From the NCBI GenBank assembly GCA_016792805.1, contig JAEUHX010000042.1, positions 196,046 to 260,045 of the forward strand: 64,000 nucleotides of DNA, given 5' to 3'. The notes beneath the pieces are model-generated. The model had not been told where the DNA came from. It searched no databases and was given only the letters and a program-made list of their open reading frames with translations. Position numbers and translations under genes: made by a program. Origin of the DNA: Planctomycetota bacterium (lineage in GTDB: Bacteria > Planctomycetota > UBA1135 > JACQFD01). This document shows, piece after piece, positions 34,222 to 43,227 of the stretch. The first letter of the stretch is position 1, and each line of letters opens with the position of its first letter.

Positions 34222-34393
34222 GCGGTGGGTTGCGAAGACGATCGCGCTCGGCTCTCGGACGCGAAGGGGCGGAGGATACGACCCGGCGATGCAGACAATA
34301 TGCCCAGCGAGAGGGCGATCGACTCGGGCCACCCTCGCCGCCGGTCGAACTCGCGACTCCAAAGTGAGAGGCTAGCCGGCCGAAACAGGTCCC

Positions 34394-35440
34394 ATGTCGT
34401 TGCCGCGCTATCGCTTGGAGCAGCTCGAGGTTCCCACCTCGCTGCCCGGATTCACGATCCGACGTTATCAGCCGGGCGATGAGCATGGAATCCTCGAGGC
34501 GTTTAACCACGTCTTCGCGGTGGGCAATCCTTCCTTCGTGCCGCGAACTCTGGAGCACTGGCGCTGGCAGTTTGACGGGAATCCGGCCGGCAAGCAGATC
34601 TATGTGGCAATCCACGACGAGACCGGTGCCGTCGCGGGCCATTACTCCGGGCTGCCGCGGCTGATGCGCAGCCGCGATCGATCGGGGATTGCCGCTGAGA
34701 GCGTCGACTCCTTCGTCGATAGCCGGTTCCGCGCCGGCCTTCGCCGCCCCGGGCTTTTTGTGGTGATGGCGCTGCGATGGTTCCACGATTTCGGCGACAG
34801 CGGGAATCTGTTCGCTTACGGCCTTCCGATCGCGACGGCGGCACGCATCGGAAGCGCATTCTTGACCTATCAGACGGTCCATCACCAGCTCGCGCTCGAG
34901 CGGTCCCTCGAGGACGCGCGCCCGCTCGGTGGTCCGGCGGCGCCGTTTGTCTCCGAGGTGAGCTCCTTCGACGATCGCTTCGGCGATTTGTGGGAACGGA
35001 CGGCGCCCGAGCTTGGCGTGGCCTCGGTGCGCGGCGCGCAGTACCTCAATTGGCGTTTTCGCGATCACCCCACATGGCGGTATCGAATCGGAGTCGTGGG
35101 AGACGACCGGGATCTGCGTGCCTATGCCGTCGTGCGCCGTGGCTGGTTCGACGACCGAGACGAGGAACTGATTGTGGATTTCCTCTGCCCGAAGGACGAC
35201 GTGGACGCCGCGCGGTCGCTCCTTCGATGGGCGGTCGAGCGCGGCCGCGAGGAAGGGGCTCGGAAGCTCACGGCGATTCTCCCGCCGACGAGCCGATGGT
35301 TTGCCGCGTTCCAGAGATTTGGATTTTTGGTAAGAGGCACCAAATACGACTGGTCGGTCGCCTGGGAGAAGCGCCCCCTGGATCCCTACACGTTGCGCCG
35401 CGAATGGTGGTACACGCTCGCGGACACGGACCTGGCCTGA
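34394..35440 (+). CDS. GNAT-fold acetyltransferase-like protein (paralogue A)
   Basis: A 348-residue protein of a GNAT-like family. Repeated landmarks: FTIRRYQPGDEHGILEAFNHVF, RTLEHWRWQFDGNP, DSFVDSRFRAGLRRPGLFV, an acetyl-CoA-loop-like region, then EVSSFDDRFGDLW and QYLNWRFRDHPTWRYRIG, ending RREWWYTLADTDLA. Its next gene shares all of these in the same order, so the two are tandem duplicates. GNAT proteins of this length are often linked to cell-envelope or polysaccharide modification, but no substrate can be deduced. The start has no strong Shine-Dalgarno sequence. Confidence 0.75.
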   Translation: MSLPRYRLEQLEVPTSLPGFTIRRYQPGDEHGILEAFNHVFAVGNPSFVPRTLEHWRWQFDGNPAGKQIYVAIHDETGAVAGHYSGLPRLMRSRDRSGIAAESVDSFVDSRFRAGLRRPGLFVVMALRWFHDFGDSGNLFAYGLPIATAARIGSAFLTYQTVHHQLALERSLEDARPLGGPAAPFVSEVSSFDDRFGDLWERTAPELGVASVRGAQYLNWRFRDHPTWRYRIGVVGDDRDLRAYAVVRRGWFDDRDEELIVDFLCPKDDVDAARSLLRWAVERGREEGARKLTAILPPTSRWFAAFQRFGFLVRGTKYDWSVAWEKRPLDPYTLRREWWYTLADTDLA

Positions 35441-35454
35441 AAGAACCGACCGCC

Positions 35455-36465
35455 ATGAGCCAGTCCGCAGAATTGGTCTTCCGCGACTACCGTCCGGGTG
35501 ACGAAGCAAGAATTCTCGAGTGCTTCCAGCGCGTGTTCGATGTTGGGACGCCGGAGGCCCGGCTGCGCACGCTTGAGCATTGGCGCTGGCAGTTCGAAAG
35601 GAATCCAACACAACAATTTCGGATCCTGCTCGCCGTGGACGAGTCGGCGGGGGGGCGTGTCGTGGCGCAGTATGCCGGCGTCCCGATGCGGATGTTTGAT
35701 CGCGGCGAGAGGACCATTGCTACGCAGGCCGTCGACTCCATGGTCGATCCCGCGTACCGGCGCGGGCTCAAACGCCCCGGACTCTTCGCGACTCTCGGTG
35801 CTCAGTGGTATGCGAAGTGGATTCGCCGCGACCAGGATCGGCTCGCGTACGGCATTCCGGTGCCGCAGGCCTGGCGCATCGGAAACGCGCTGCTGCGCTA
35901 CGAAATTGTAAGAACGCAGCCAATTCTGTATCGAGAGGCGTGCTGGCCGCTCCTGACGGGACGCGGCGTCGAGGTGCGCGCGATCGATTCTCCCGGCGCC
36001 GAGTTCGATGAGCTGTTCCAGCGTCTGGCGCCCGACCTGCGCTACCTGACAGTGCGCGACGCGAGTTTTCTGCGGTGGCGGTTTCTCGACCACCCCACGT
36101 TCCGCTACACCATCTTCGGGGCATTTGAGGGCGCGCGGCTGCGCGGCTACGTCGTTGCCCGCGTCGGCGATTGGATCGTTCCGAGCAATACGATCCTTGT
36201 CGATTGGCTCGTACCGGGGGGCGACATCGACGCAGCCCGAGAACTCCTCCGCGCCGTGGACGGGTTGAGGGCCCGCTCGGCGAGCCCCTGTCTGTCGCTG
36301 CTCCTGCCTGATTCGAACCCTTGGTACCGCGACCTGCAGCTCGAGGGGTTCTTGCTGGCGCCGTCCGACTACATGACCGTCGTGGTGGCTTCGGGTGCGG
36401 CCTATTCGCCGCCGGTGCTGCGTCGCGAGTGGTATCACACGCTCGCAGACTTCGACATCGCCTGA
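35455..36465 (+). CDS. GNAT-fold acetyltransferase-like protein (paralogue B)
   Basis: A 336-residue paralogue of the preceding gene, 14 bp after its stop. Shared blocks: VFRDYRPGDEARILECFQRVF, RTLEHWRWQFERNP, DSMVDPAYRRGLKRPGLFA, FDELFQRLAPDLRYLTVRDASFLRWRFLDHP and RREWYHTLADFDIA. The C-terminal RREWxxTLADxD motif is strictly conserved between the pair. The longer frame from 34777 is a shadow over paralogue A. Probably expressed with A; the two could form a heterodimer or have split specificity (inference). Confidence 0.75.
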   Translation: MSQSAELVFRDYRPGDEARILECFQRVFDVGTPEARLRTLEHWRWQFERNPTQQFRILLAVDESAGGRVVAQYAGVPMRMFDRGERTIATQAVDSMVDPAYRRGLKRPGLFATLGAQWYAKWIRRDQDRLAYGIPVPQAWRIGNALLRYEIVRTQPILYREACWPLLTGRGVEVRAIDSPGAEFDELFQRLAPDLRYLTVRDASFLRWRFLDHPTFRYTIFGAFEGARLRGYVVARVGDWIVPSNTILVDWLVPGGDIDAARELLRAVDGLRARSASPCLSLLLPDSNPWYRDLQLEGFLLAPSDYMTVVVASGAAYSPPVLRREWYHTLADFDIA

Positions 36466-36535
36466 CTCCCGGCGGGGCGCGCTGCGACGTCGAGGGGATG
36501 AAGCCGCGACAGGCGCAGATTAGAGTCGGGGCGCG

Positions 36536-38092
36536 ATGGGACTTGCCTCCTGGGTTCTGACGTGCGTGACGTTGGTCGCTCCCGCGGGGGCGCCGGCATC
36601 GCAGAGCCCAAGCGGGGCCGAAGGCGCGAGCGCGTCGACATTTGTGGTAGAGATCCAGGGGGCGCTGCACCGCGGAATGCAGGTGCGCCTCGCCCGAGCC
36701 ATCCGCGAGGCGCAGTCAGCTCCGGGGTCGGTCCTGATCGTGAAGATCGATTCTCCCGGCGGTGAGGTCTCGCTCATGGGCGAGATGGGGAGCGCGCTGG
36801 AGCGCGCTTCGAGCGACCAGAGTGTGCCCACCGTTGCATTTGTGAGCGGCGGACCGGAAGGGGGAGCTTTCTCCGCGGGCGCGTTCCTCGCTCTCGCTTG
36901 TGATCGCATCTATATGGCGCGTGGCACAAGCCTCGGAGCCTCGCTGCCGGTCGTGCCCGCGCTGATCCCGGGCGCAAGCCCCGGCCCCGGCTGGAATCCC
37001 ACGGCGCCTGCTACTTATGGCATTGCCGCTGCCGACCGCGAATCGGCCGGAAAAGTTGTAGAAACTCTGGGGGCGCGGTTTCGCGCGCTCGCGGAGCGCT
37101 CGCAGCGGGAGCCTCGCATCGCCGAGGCGTTCGTCGATCCCGAGTTTGGCCTCGCTCTCGTGAGGCTCCCCGACGGCCGCGAGGCCGTGCGCAAGCTTGC
37201 CGAGATCGATGAGATGAAACGGAAGGGGGCGACCGTGGAGATGCTGCGCTCCCTGCGCGACGAGGACTCCGGGCGGGTGCTCGCTCTCACCGCATCCGAA
37301 GCGTTCTCCCTATCCTTCGTGAACGGCATCGTCGAGAGCGAATCCGAGCTCCTCTCCGTGATGGGACGGGACGCCGGTTCGGTGGTGCGGCTCGCCATCA
37401 CGCCGGGAGAGGATTTTGTGCAGTGGATTCATACCATTGCACCCATTCTCCTGCTGATGGGCATCGCGCTCGGCATACTCGAATCGAAGATCGCCGGGTT
37501 TGGAATTGCCGGTGTGCTCTCGGCGCTCTGCTTCGCATTGGTATTCTTCGGGCAGTATCTTCTCGGTGTGGCCGATTGGATCGAAGCGCTGTTTTTTGTG
37601 GTGGGTTTGCTGTTCCTCGCTGCTGAGTTTTTCCTTGCCCCGGGGACGGTGTATTTCGGCGTGCTGGGAGCACTCTGCCTCGTGGTGTCGATGGTGCTCT
37701 CGTTCCAGACATTCTTGATTCCGCGCGACTCGATCGACGTGACCGTCCTTCTGACGAATCTGTCGTGGGGAGGAGCATCGCTCGTAGGAGCGCTCGTGCT
37801 CGCGGTCGCCGTTTCGGGATATCTGCCGCAAGCTCCACTCGTGCGCCGCGCGGTGCTGGCGCCGCCCGCCGGAACAGAGGGCGGCGCGACTGCCCTGGAA
37901 ATGGACCGTCCGCTGCTCGGGCGGACCTTGGTCGCGGTGACGGACCTGCGGCCCTCCGGAATGGTGGAGGCCGATGGACGCCGTATCGATGCCGTCGCCG
38001 TCGGCGCATTCATCTCGCGCGGCACACGCGTGCGCGTGAAAGAGGTCTCCTCAAATCGTGTGGTGGTCGTCGCGGAGGGCGAGCCTGCATGA
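36536..38092 (+). CDS. NfeD-type membrane-bound serine protease (long form)
   Basis: A 518-residue protein: signal peptide (about 1-22), ClpP-like domain with IDSPGGEV (71-78) and the nucleophile loop GGAFSAGAF (Ser113), then four or five membrane helices (about 315-460) and a C-terminal OB-fold NfeD domain (GRTLVAVTDLRPSGMVEADGRRIDAVAVGAFISRGTRVRV). Long NfeD proteins cleave stomatin/flotillin partners, and here a flotillin (FloA) is encoded two genes downstream. The residue assigned as catalytic Lys in relatives is not evident to me. ATG 36536 gives the natural signal peptide. Confidence 0.88.
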   Translation: MGLASWVLTCVTLVAPAGAPASQSPSGAEGASASTFVVEIQGALHRGMQVRLARAIREAQSAPGSVLIVKIDSPGGEVSLMGEMGSALERASSDQSVPTVAFVSGGPEGGAFSAGAFLALACDRIYMARGTSLGASLPVVPALIPGASPGPGWNPTAPATYGIAAADRESAGKVVETLGARFRALAERSQREPRIAEAFVDPEFGLALVRLPDGREAVRKLAEIDEMKRKGATVEMLRSLRDEDSGRVLALTASEAFSLSFVNGIVESESELLSVMGRDAGSVVRLAITPGEDFVQWIHTIAPILLLMGIALGILESKIAGFGIAGVLSALCFALVFFGQYLLGVADWIEALFFVVGLLFLAAEFFLAPGTVYFGVLGALCLVVSMVLSFQTFLIPRDSIDVTVLLTNLSWGGASLVGALVLAVAVSGYLPQAPLVRRAVLAPPAGTEGGATALEMDRPLLGRTLVAVTDLRPSGMVEADGRRIDAVAVGAFISRGTRVRVKEVSSNRVVVVAEGEPA

Positions 38093-38583
38093 ACGCCGTG
38101 ATCGCGACTGCTTTGCTCGTCGCCGGGGTGCTCTGCGTCGTTGCAGAAGTGTTCTTCCCGTCTCTCGGGATTCTTGCGCTTTTCGCAGTGCTGTCGCTCG
38201 CAGGAAGTGTGGTCTTTGGATTCCGCGAGTCGACGGAGCTCGGCTGGACATTTCTCGTCGCCTCGGTGGGGGGCGGTTTCGGCTCCGCTCTGATCGCATT
38301 CAAGATTTTTCCGCGGACGCGCTTCGGCAAGCGCATGATCGTCGACGGGCCGACTTTCTCGAGCGACCCGGCCGCGACGGATCCTGAGACCCGTGACCTG
38401 CTCGGCCGCAGTGGCCGCGCGATGAGTGTGCTTCGCCCCGCGGGAGTCGCCGAAGTGGACGGGCGCCGCATCGATTGCGTGGCCGACGGCGAGCTCCTCG
38501 AGCCCGGAACTCCGATCGTGGTCACCGCCCTCGACGGAAACCGAGTCGTGGTGAGGCGTGCGCCCGAGAGCAAGCCCTCATGA
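38089..38583 (+). CDS. Short NfeD family membrane protein
   Basis: A 164-residue partner of the long NfeD: two or three N-terminal membrane helices (TALLVAGVLCVVAEVFFPSLGILALFAVLSLAG, and LVASVGGGFGSALIAFKIF), a loop, and the OB-fold domain (GRAMSVLRPAGVAEVDGRRIDCVADGELLEPGTPIVV). No protease domain, as expected for the short type. Its ATG overlaps the long NfeD stop (ATGA). Sequence similarity of its OB part to that of the long protein (PSGMVEADGRRIDAVA against PAGVAEVDGRRIDCVA) suggests duplication of the domain. Confidence 0.85.
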   Translation: MNAVIATALLVAGVLCVVAEVFFPSLGILALFAVLSLAGSVVFGFRESTELGWTFLVASVGGGFGSALIAFKIFPRTRFGKRMIVDGPTFSSDPAATDPETRDLLGRSGRAMSVLRPAGVAEVDGRRIDCVADGELLEPGTPIVVTALDGNRVVVRRAPESKPS

Positions 38584-38646
38584 CGCGCCCGCAAATGAGA
38601 TCACAAATTCATTCAGAGACAAGTCACTCATCAGATTCCTGAACCC

Positions 38647-39732
38647 ATGGCCCATTCTATGCTGGCAACCCTGAGCTCTGCCACGATGATTGCGTTCGTT
38701 GAGTCGATGAACACATTGATGGTCGCCGGAATTCTCGTGGCGTTCGTCATTGGGTTCATCCTCTTTATTGTACTCTTTCGCTATCTGAATCTTTATGTGC
38801 AATGCCTTCTCACGGGAGCGGGAATCGGGCTCTTTGAGATGGTGGCGATGAGCCTTCGAAAAGTGAACGTGCAGACGATCGTGCGCAGCAAGATCACTGC
38901 CGTCCAGGCTGGGCTGCGGGACGTGACGACTCGAGATTTGGAGGCGCACACGCTCGCAGGCGGCAACGTCGTGCGCGTCGTGCAGGCGCTCATCAAAGCG
39001 AACCGCGCGGACATTCGGCAGCTCAACCTCAAGATGGCAACCGGCATTGATCTCGCCGGCCGAGATGTGGATGAGGCGGTGCGGACCTCGGTCAATCCAA
39101 AAGTGATCGATTGCCCCGACCCCAAGAAAGGTGAGTTCATCTCTGCGGTCGCGAAGGACGGCATCGAGCTGAAGGTCAAGGCGAAGGTGACCGTGCGCAT
39201 GAATATTGGTCGTCTAATCGGCGGCGCGACGGAAGAAACCATCATCGCGCGCGTCGGCGAGGGCATCGTCTCCGCGATTGGCTCCTCCGAGTCGTACAAG
39301 GATGTGCTCGAGAATCCCGACAAGATCAGTAAGACGGTGCTGGGCAAGGGGCTCGACGCGGGGACGGCATTTGAAATTGTGTCGATCGATATGGCCGACA
39401 TCGACGTCGGGCAAAACGTCGGCGCGCGGTTGCAAGCGGACCAAGCGGAGGCTGACATGCGCCGCGCGAAGGCAAAGGCCGAGGAGCGCCGTGCGATGGC
39501 GGTGGCTCAGGAGCAGGAGCAGAAGGCGGAAGTGATGCGCAATCGTGCACTTGTGACACTCGCGGAGGCCGACGTGCCGCGCGCCATGGCCGATGCGCTG
39601 AAGAGCGGCAATCTCGGCGTGATGGATTTGTATCGAATGAGGAACGTCGACGCTGATACACAGATGCGCGAGTCGCTGGCTCGCGGCAGCTCCGGACAAT
39701 CGTCATCGGGCGAGCAACAGAAGCGGATCTGA
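38647..39732 (+). CDS. floA: Flotillin-like protein FloA
   Basis: A 361-residue SPFH-domain protein that organises functional membrane microdomains. After an N-terminal helix ([20 protein letters not shown], about 26-45) come the FloA hallmarks: [53 protein letters not shown], then [78 protein letters not shown], and a C-terminal [20 protein letters not shown]. The coiled-coil repeats drive oligomers. The NfeD genes upstream and the small membrane gene downstream form one unit with it. Confidence 0.95.
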   Translation: MAHSMLATLSSATMIAFVESMNTLMVAGILVAFVIGFILFIVLFRYLNLYVQCLLTGAGIGLFEMVAMSLRKVNVQTIVRSKITAVQAGLRDVTTRDLEAHTLAGGNVVRVVQALIKANRADIRQLNLKMATGIDLAGRDVDEAVRTSVNPKVIDCPDPKKGEFISAVAKDGIELKVKAKVTVRMNIGRLIGGATEETIIARVGEGIVSAIGSSESYKDVLENPDKISKTVLGKGLDAGTAFEIVSIDMADIDVGQNVGARLQADQAEADMRRAKAKAEERRAMAVAQEQEQKAEVMRNRALVTLAEADVPRAMADALKSGNLGVMDLYRMRNVDADTQMRESLARGSSGQSSSGEQQKRI

Positions 39733-39756
39733 CGCATTCGAGAGCCGGAGCCGCCC

Positions 39757-40320
39757 GTGGATCTCGATTTCGCAAAAATTCTGAAGTTCCTCATTCGGAA
39801 CTTCGAGACGGTCATTGTCGTCTTTTTTGTGCTATCGGGAATTGTTGGGCCGGTGATTCGTGGTATTCGGGAGGCGCGCCGACGCGCGGAGGAGCTGGCG
39901 CGCAAGCGCGCATTGGGCGAGCTGCCGGAGCGCCCGTTGATCGAGGAGCCGCCCGTGAAGTGGGAGGAGGTCGACGAGCCCGCCGAGGACTCCGAACAGA
40001 TTCCAATAGAGCCTCCGCCGGTTTCGCCGCCCGTTGCTTCTGCTCGCATGCGCCGGGAGATTCCGCCGCCACCTCCAGGGCCTCCGGTTCTCTCGGCCGC
40101 CGAGATGGATCAGCTCATCGAAGGCGCCCGCGAGAAGCGGAATGCGAAGGAAGCCGCGGAGGAGCGCGCCGACCTCGGCGAGGAGGTGGTGGCGCTCACA
40201 GGCGAGCGCGCCGGATCGATTTCGGACATCGCAGCACGCGTCTCTCTGCGGGAAGCCGTGCTCTGGTCCGAAGTGCTGGGGACGCCGGTCTCACTCCGCA
40301 ACGGCCGCGAGCGGTTCTAA
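39757..40320 (+). CDS. Small membrane protein with Pro-rich stalk, floA-linked
   Basis: A 187-residue protein from GTG 39757. One membrane helix (FETVIVVFFVLSGIVGPVI, about 16-34) and a basic, helical stretch are followed by a Pro/Glu-rich disordered linker (about 55-110). A C-terminal helix pair ends in SLREAVLWSEVLGTPVSLR, a tail I associate by memory with proteins next to flotillin genes in planctomycetes; this is a weak recollection. It may scaffold or tune FloA. 24 bp follow the floA stop. Confidence 0.6.
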   Translation: MDLDFAKILKFLIRNFETVIVVFFVLSGIVGPVIRGIREARRRAEELARKRALGELPERPLIEEPPVKWEEVDEPAEDSEQIPIEPPPVSPPVASARMRREIPPPPPGPPVLSAAEMDQLIEGAREKRNAKEAAEERADLGEEVVALTGERAGSISDIAARVSLREAVLWSEVLGTPVSLRNGRERF

Positions 40321-40334
40321 CAGATCCTTCAGAC

Positions 40335-40368
40335 TTCTATCGCAGGAACATTTCTATCGCAGGAACAT
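40335..40368. repeat. Perfect 17-bp tandem duplication
   Basis: TTCTATCGCAGGAACAT occurs twice without gap (40335-40351, 40352-40368) between convergent genes. The repeat contains the final codons and the TAG stop of the minus-strand lipoprotein gene, so a second copy of the same Met-Phe-Leu-Arg-stop lies just beyond the first stop. Confidence 0.85.
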
Positions 40369-40911
40369 GATGGCGAGCGTGCGACCGATCGCCGTCGGCA
40401 GCTCGCGGAACTCCCAAGCGGTCTTCTCCCAGATAATTTGGGAGTGAGCTCCGAGGTCGCGCAAGTCATAGCGGGCTTGGCCCGCGATATAGGAGGGCGC
40501 ACCTGTAACGTCGTCCGCAAAGGCGCGCGCGTCGGAGGCGATCCAGCCGGCGCCGTCGCGCGCATCGAGCGAAAGCCGATGGGCGTCGTCGCTCACACTT
40601 CGTCCGATCCATGCGGGAGCACCTGTAATGTTGCGTCCCGACTCACGCAGGTCATCGGCGGTCTTGCCCAAGGCAAAATTCGTCGCAGCAACGAGGTCGC
40701 GCGTTTGGTAGCCGATCTCAGTGCCGAGCCATCTCGGCGCGTTCTCCACATTACGGACGAAGGCGCGGCCGTCGTCGGCGATCCAGCTCCCCATGGCGCG
40801 CAGGCTCCCGGTTCGGTCGGAGGTGCATCCGCCGAGTTGGAGCGCTCCGACTGCCACCGCCGCAAGGAGAGTGCGGATCGGATTCGAACGGAGCGACGGT
40901 AGAGAAGGCAT
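40354..40911 (-). CDS. Lipoprotein with degenerate internal repeats
   Basis: A 185-residue protein with signal and lipobox (LQLGGC). About three degenerate repeats of roughly 45 residues appear: RAFVRNVENAPRWLGTEIG, RNITGAPAWIGRSVSDDAHRL and RAFADDVTGAPSYIAGQARYDLRDL. ATG 40911 starts the signal peptide; the frame to 41019 includes non-signal sequence. It is encoded 26 bp after the LolD-type ATPase and may be a substrate of the Lol-like system or a component of it (inference). It ends in a tandemly duplicated 17-bp sequence. I do not recognise the family. Confidence 0.7.
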   Translation of the reverse strand: MPSLPSLRSNPIRTLLAAVAVGALQLGGCTSDRTGSLRAMGSWIADDGRAFVRNVENAPRWLGTEIGYQTRDLVAATNFALGKTADDLRESGRNITGAPAWIGRSVSDDAHRLSLDARDGAGWIASDARAFADDVTGAPSYIAGQARYDLRDLGAHSQIIWEKTAWEFRELPTAIGRTLAIMFLR

Positions 40912-40937
40912 GGCGGCCGGTTTTGGATCTACGACGC

Positions 40938-41690
40938 TCACTGTATCGGCGGCATTCCCGCCGCAAGCAGCTCCTCTTTTTCGACGCGCCCGTCCCGAAG
41001 CGTCACGAGGCGTTCGCAACGCCGCGCCACTTCGAGGTCGTGGGTCACCATCACCAACGCGGTTCGATTCTCTGTCTGGAGCTGAAAGAGCAGCTCCAGG
41101 ATCGCCGCTCCTGTGTCGGCATCAAGATTCCCCGTCGGCTCGTCGCAAAGGAGGATCGATGGTTTCGCGAACAGCGCCCGCGCGATTGCCGTCCGCTGGA
41201 GCTCGCCGCCCGACATCTGCCTCGGTCGATGCCGGATGCGATGGCCAAGGCCGACGCGTTCCAGAAGCGCTGTCGCTCGCTCGCGTTCGCTGCGCCGTCG
41301 CGCGAGAGCCTGCAGGAACGGCTCGCCGATGCGCTGCGAAAGCATCACGTTCTCGAGGGCCGTGAGCTCAGGAATCAGATGATAGAACTGGAATACGAAG
41401 CCGATTTCCCTTCGCCGCACTTCCGCGCGCTGGGAGCGCGAGAGCTGGCTGACATCGCGCCCTCGGACCTTCACTTGCCCCGACGTTGGGCGGTCGAGCA
41501 GACCGAGGATTTGTAACAGCGTCGTTTTCCCGACTCCCGAGCGACCGACGAGCGAGACCGTCTCGCCCGGGAGAAACCGAAGGTTGACTCCCTTCAGGAC
41601 AGGGATCGTGGAAGAGCCGATCGAATAATCGCGGTGGACGTCGATGGCCTCGAGGACCGCCTGCTCTCCTTGCGAGGGAAGGTCACTCAT
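40938..41690 (-). CDS. lolD: LolD-type ABC transporter ATPase
   Basis: A 250-residue ATPase of lipoprotein release: Walker A GRSGVGKTTLLQ (about 48-59), Q-loop FQFYHLIPELTALENVMLSQRI, signature MSGGELQRTAIARALFA, Walker B ILLCDEPTGNLD and TALVMVTHDLEVARRCER. Overlaps the permease stop by 8 bp and is followed by the lipoprotein gene, all downstream of lysS. With only one permease gene, the transporter would be a LolF-like homodimer rather than LolCE. Confidence 0.9.
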   Translation of the reverse strand: MSDLPSQGEQAVLEAIDVHRDYSIGSSTIPVLKGVNLRFLPGETVSLVGRSGVGKTTLLQILGLLDRPTSGQVKVRGRDVSQLSRSQRAEVRRREIGFVFQFYHLIPELTALENVMLSQRIGEPFLQALARRRSERERATALLERVGLGHRIRHRPRQMSGGELQRTAIARALFAKPSILLCDEPTGNLDADTGAAILELLFQLQTENRTALVMVTHDLEVARRCERLVTLRDGRVEKEELLAAGMPPIQ

Positions 41691-43209
41691 ATCGCAGCGC
41701 CCTTGCTGGGTCGAGCCGCGCGGCCCGCACCGCGGGGACGATCGCGAAGAGCACTCCCGCGACCAACGTAGCTCCGGCGATGATTGCCACCTGCACCAGA
41801 TCGACCTCGCTCGGGAGACTCTTCAGAAGATACACATCCGGATTGAACATCTTGAGCCCGAATCGGTCCTCAAGGAACCGCTCGACGGCCGCCAGCGTCG
41901 ACTCGCGCGCGAGGAAAAGCCCGAGCGCGACGCCGGCGATCTCTCCGGCGAGCGACATGGCGACACCGAGGTCGACGAAGACGGCGAGGATCTCACCCCA
42001 CGATGCGCCGAGGGTGGACAGGATGCCGATGTCGCGCGTCTTCTCATTCACCATCATCGAGAGCGTCGCAAATTGTATGAACGTCGCGACGATCACGATG
42101 AAGAAGAGAATGAAGCCGAGAAGGCTCCGCTCATTGTCGACGGCCGCCAGCAGATTCTGCTTCTGTTCCTCCCACGTCTGAATCTCGATCTTGAGGCTCG
42201 GGAGGCCGTTGTAGTCGCGCCCTTTTATCAGCTTTTTCGCGAGAAGCCGCTTGCCGATCTCCTCGCGCGCCGCGTCGGCGTTGCGATAGTCGTCGAGCTT
42301 CACGGCGATCTCCGTGAAGTTTACGTCCGTGGAGAGTAGCTTTTGTAATGATGGAATGGTGATGAGTACGACCGTGGAGTCGAACTCCTGATCGCCCGTG
42401 TGGAACATGCCGACGACGTCGAAGAGCTGATTGGGAGGCGTCGGATTCTCCCGCGAGGATTTTGTGCCAAAGGTGGTGATCTCCACCCGGTCCGCCTTCT
42501 GGAGTCGCAGTCGATAGGCCTTGGACACCCCGAGGAGGAGCGCGTCCTTGGGGAGCGATCCCGAGCGCTCGAGGCGCGCGAAGGGGCGATCGAGATCTCC
42601 GGGCGGCGTGTAGATCCTTCGCTCCACGTCCCGCAGCCCGGGGTCATCTTCGCCGACGGGGGAGATCCACCGGCGGAATTCGCTCACTTTGAATTCCGCG
42701 TTCGGGTCGACGGCAATGATCTTCGCGGCGAAATCCTGTCCCTCTCGACCAAGATTGAAGATGTCGAGGACGCCCTTCGGAAAAAGAAGGCCGTACCAAA
42801 TAAAACGCGGTGCGAGCGCCACGACGTGGGGACAGCCTTCGAGGGCGCTTTGATACTCTTCAAAGCTCCCCGGCATTCTGGAAGAGCCATTCCCGTCGGG
42901 CACCGCCCTGGGCTGAATGGTAAGGTCGGACAGCGAGCCGCGGATCATTCGCCGCTGCGTTGAGATGAATCCGTTCATCACGGACATCACGACGATGATG
43001 GCTGCTACGCCGAGCGCGACGCCTGCGACCGAGACAATATTGATCCAGCGCGAGCAGGCGTAGCGGACGGCGAGCGGCAGGACTGCGGCGCGCCGAAACG
43101 TCTGGACAAAAGAGAACAAAAGCGCCGCGAGCGCGGCGGCTACCAGGAGGGCGGCCACGCCGACGGCGAGCGACTGGAAGACGACGACTTGTGTGATCTC
43201 TGCCAGCAA
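41683..43209 (-). CDS. LolC/LolE-type lipoprotein-releasing permease
   Basis: A 508-residue FtsX-family permease. It has the LolC/E signature RYACSRWINIVSVAGVALGVAAIIVVMSVMNGF (about 48-82), preceded by an extra membrane helix (VGVAALLVAAALAALLFSFV) that the typical 400-residue LolC/E lacks. A periplasmic domain (80-370) contains LLGVSKAYRLRLQKADRVEI. C-terminal helices include FILFFIVIVATFIQFATLSMMVNEKTRDIGILSTLGAS, with the 'EKTRDIGIL' block conserved in Lol permeases. Gene order lysS-permease-lolD is a recurrent bacterial arrangement. It starts 18 bp after lysS. Confidence 0.88.
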   Translation of the reverse strand: MLAEITQVVVFQSLAVGVAALLVAAALAALLFSFVQTFRRAAVLPLAVRYACSRWINIVSVAGVALGVAAIIVVMSVMNGFISTQRRMIRGSLSDLTIQPRAVPDGNGSSRMPGSFEEYQSALEGCPHVVALAPRFIWYGLLFPKGVLDIFNLGREGQDFAAKIIAVDPNAEFKVSEFRRWISPVGEDDPGLRDVERRIYTPPGDLDRPFARLERSGSLPKDALLLGVSKAYRLRLQKADRVEITTFGTKSSRENPTPPNQLFDVVGMFHTGDQEFDSTVVLITIPSLQKLLSTDVNFTEIAVKLDDYRNADAAREEIGKRLLAKKLIKGRDYNGLPSLKIEIQTWEEQKQNLLAAVDNERSLLGFILFFIVIVATFIQFATLSMMVNEKTRDIGILSTLGASWGEILAVFVDLGVAMSLAGEIAGVALGLFLARESTLAAVERFLEDRFGLKMFNPDVYLLKSLPSEVDLVQVAIIAGATLVAGVLFAIVPAVRAARLDPARALRYE

Positions 43210-43227
43210 GGCGCGCTCGATCGGCCT

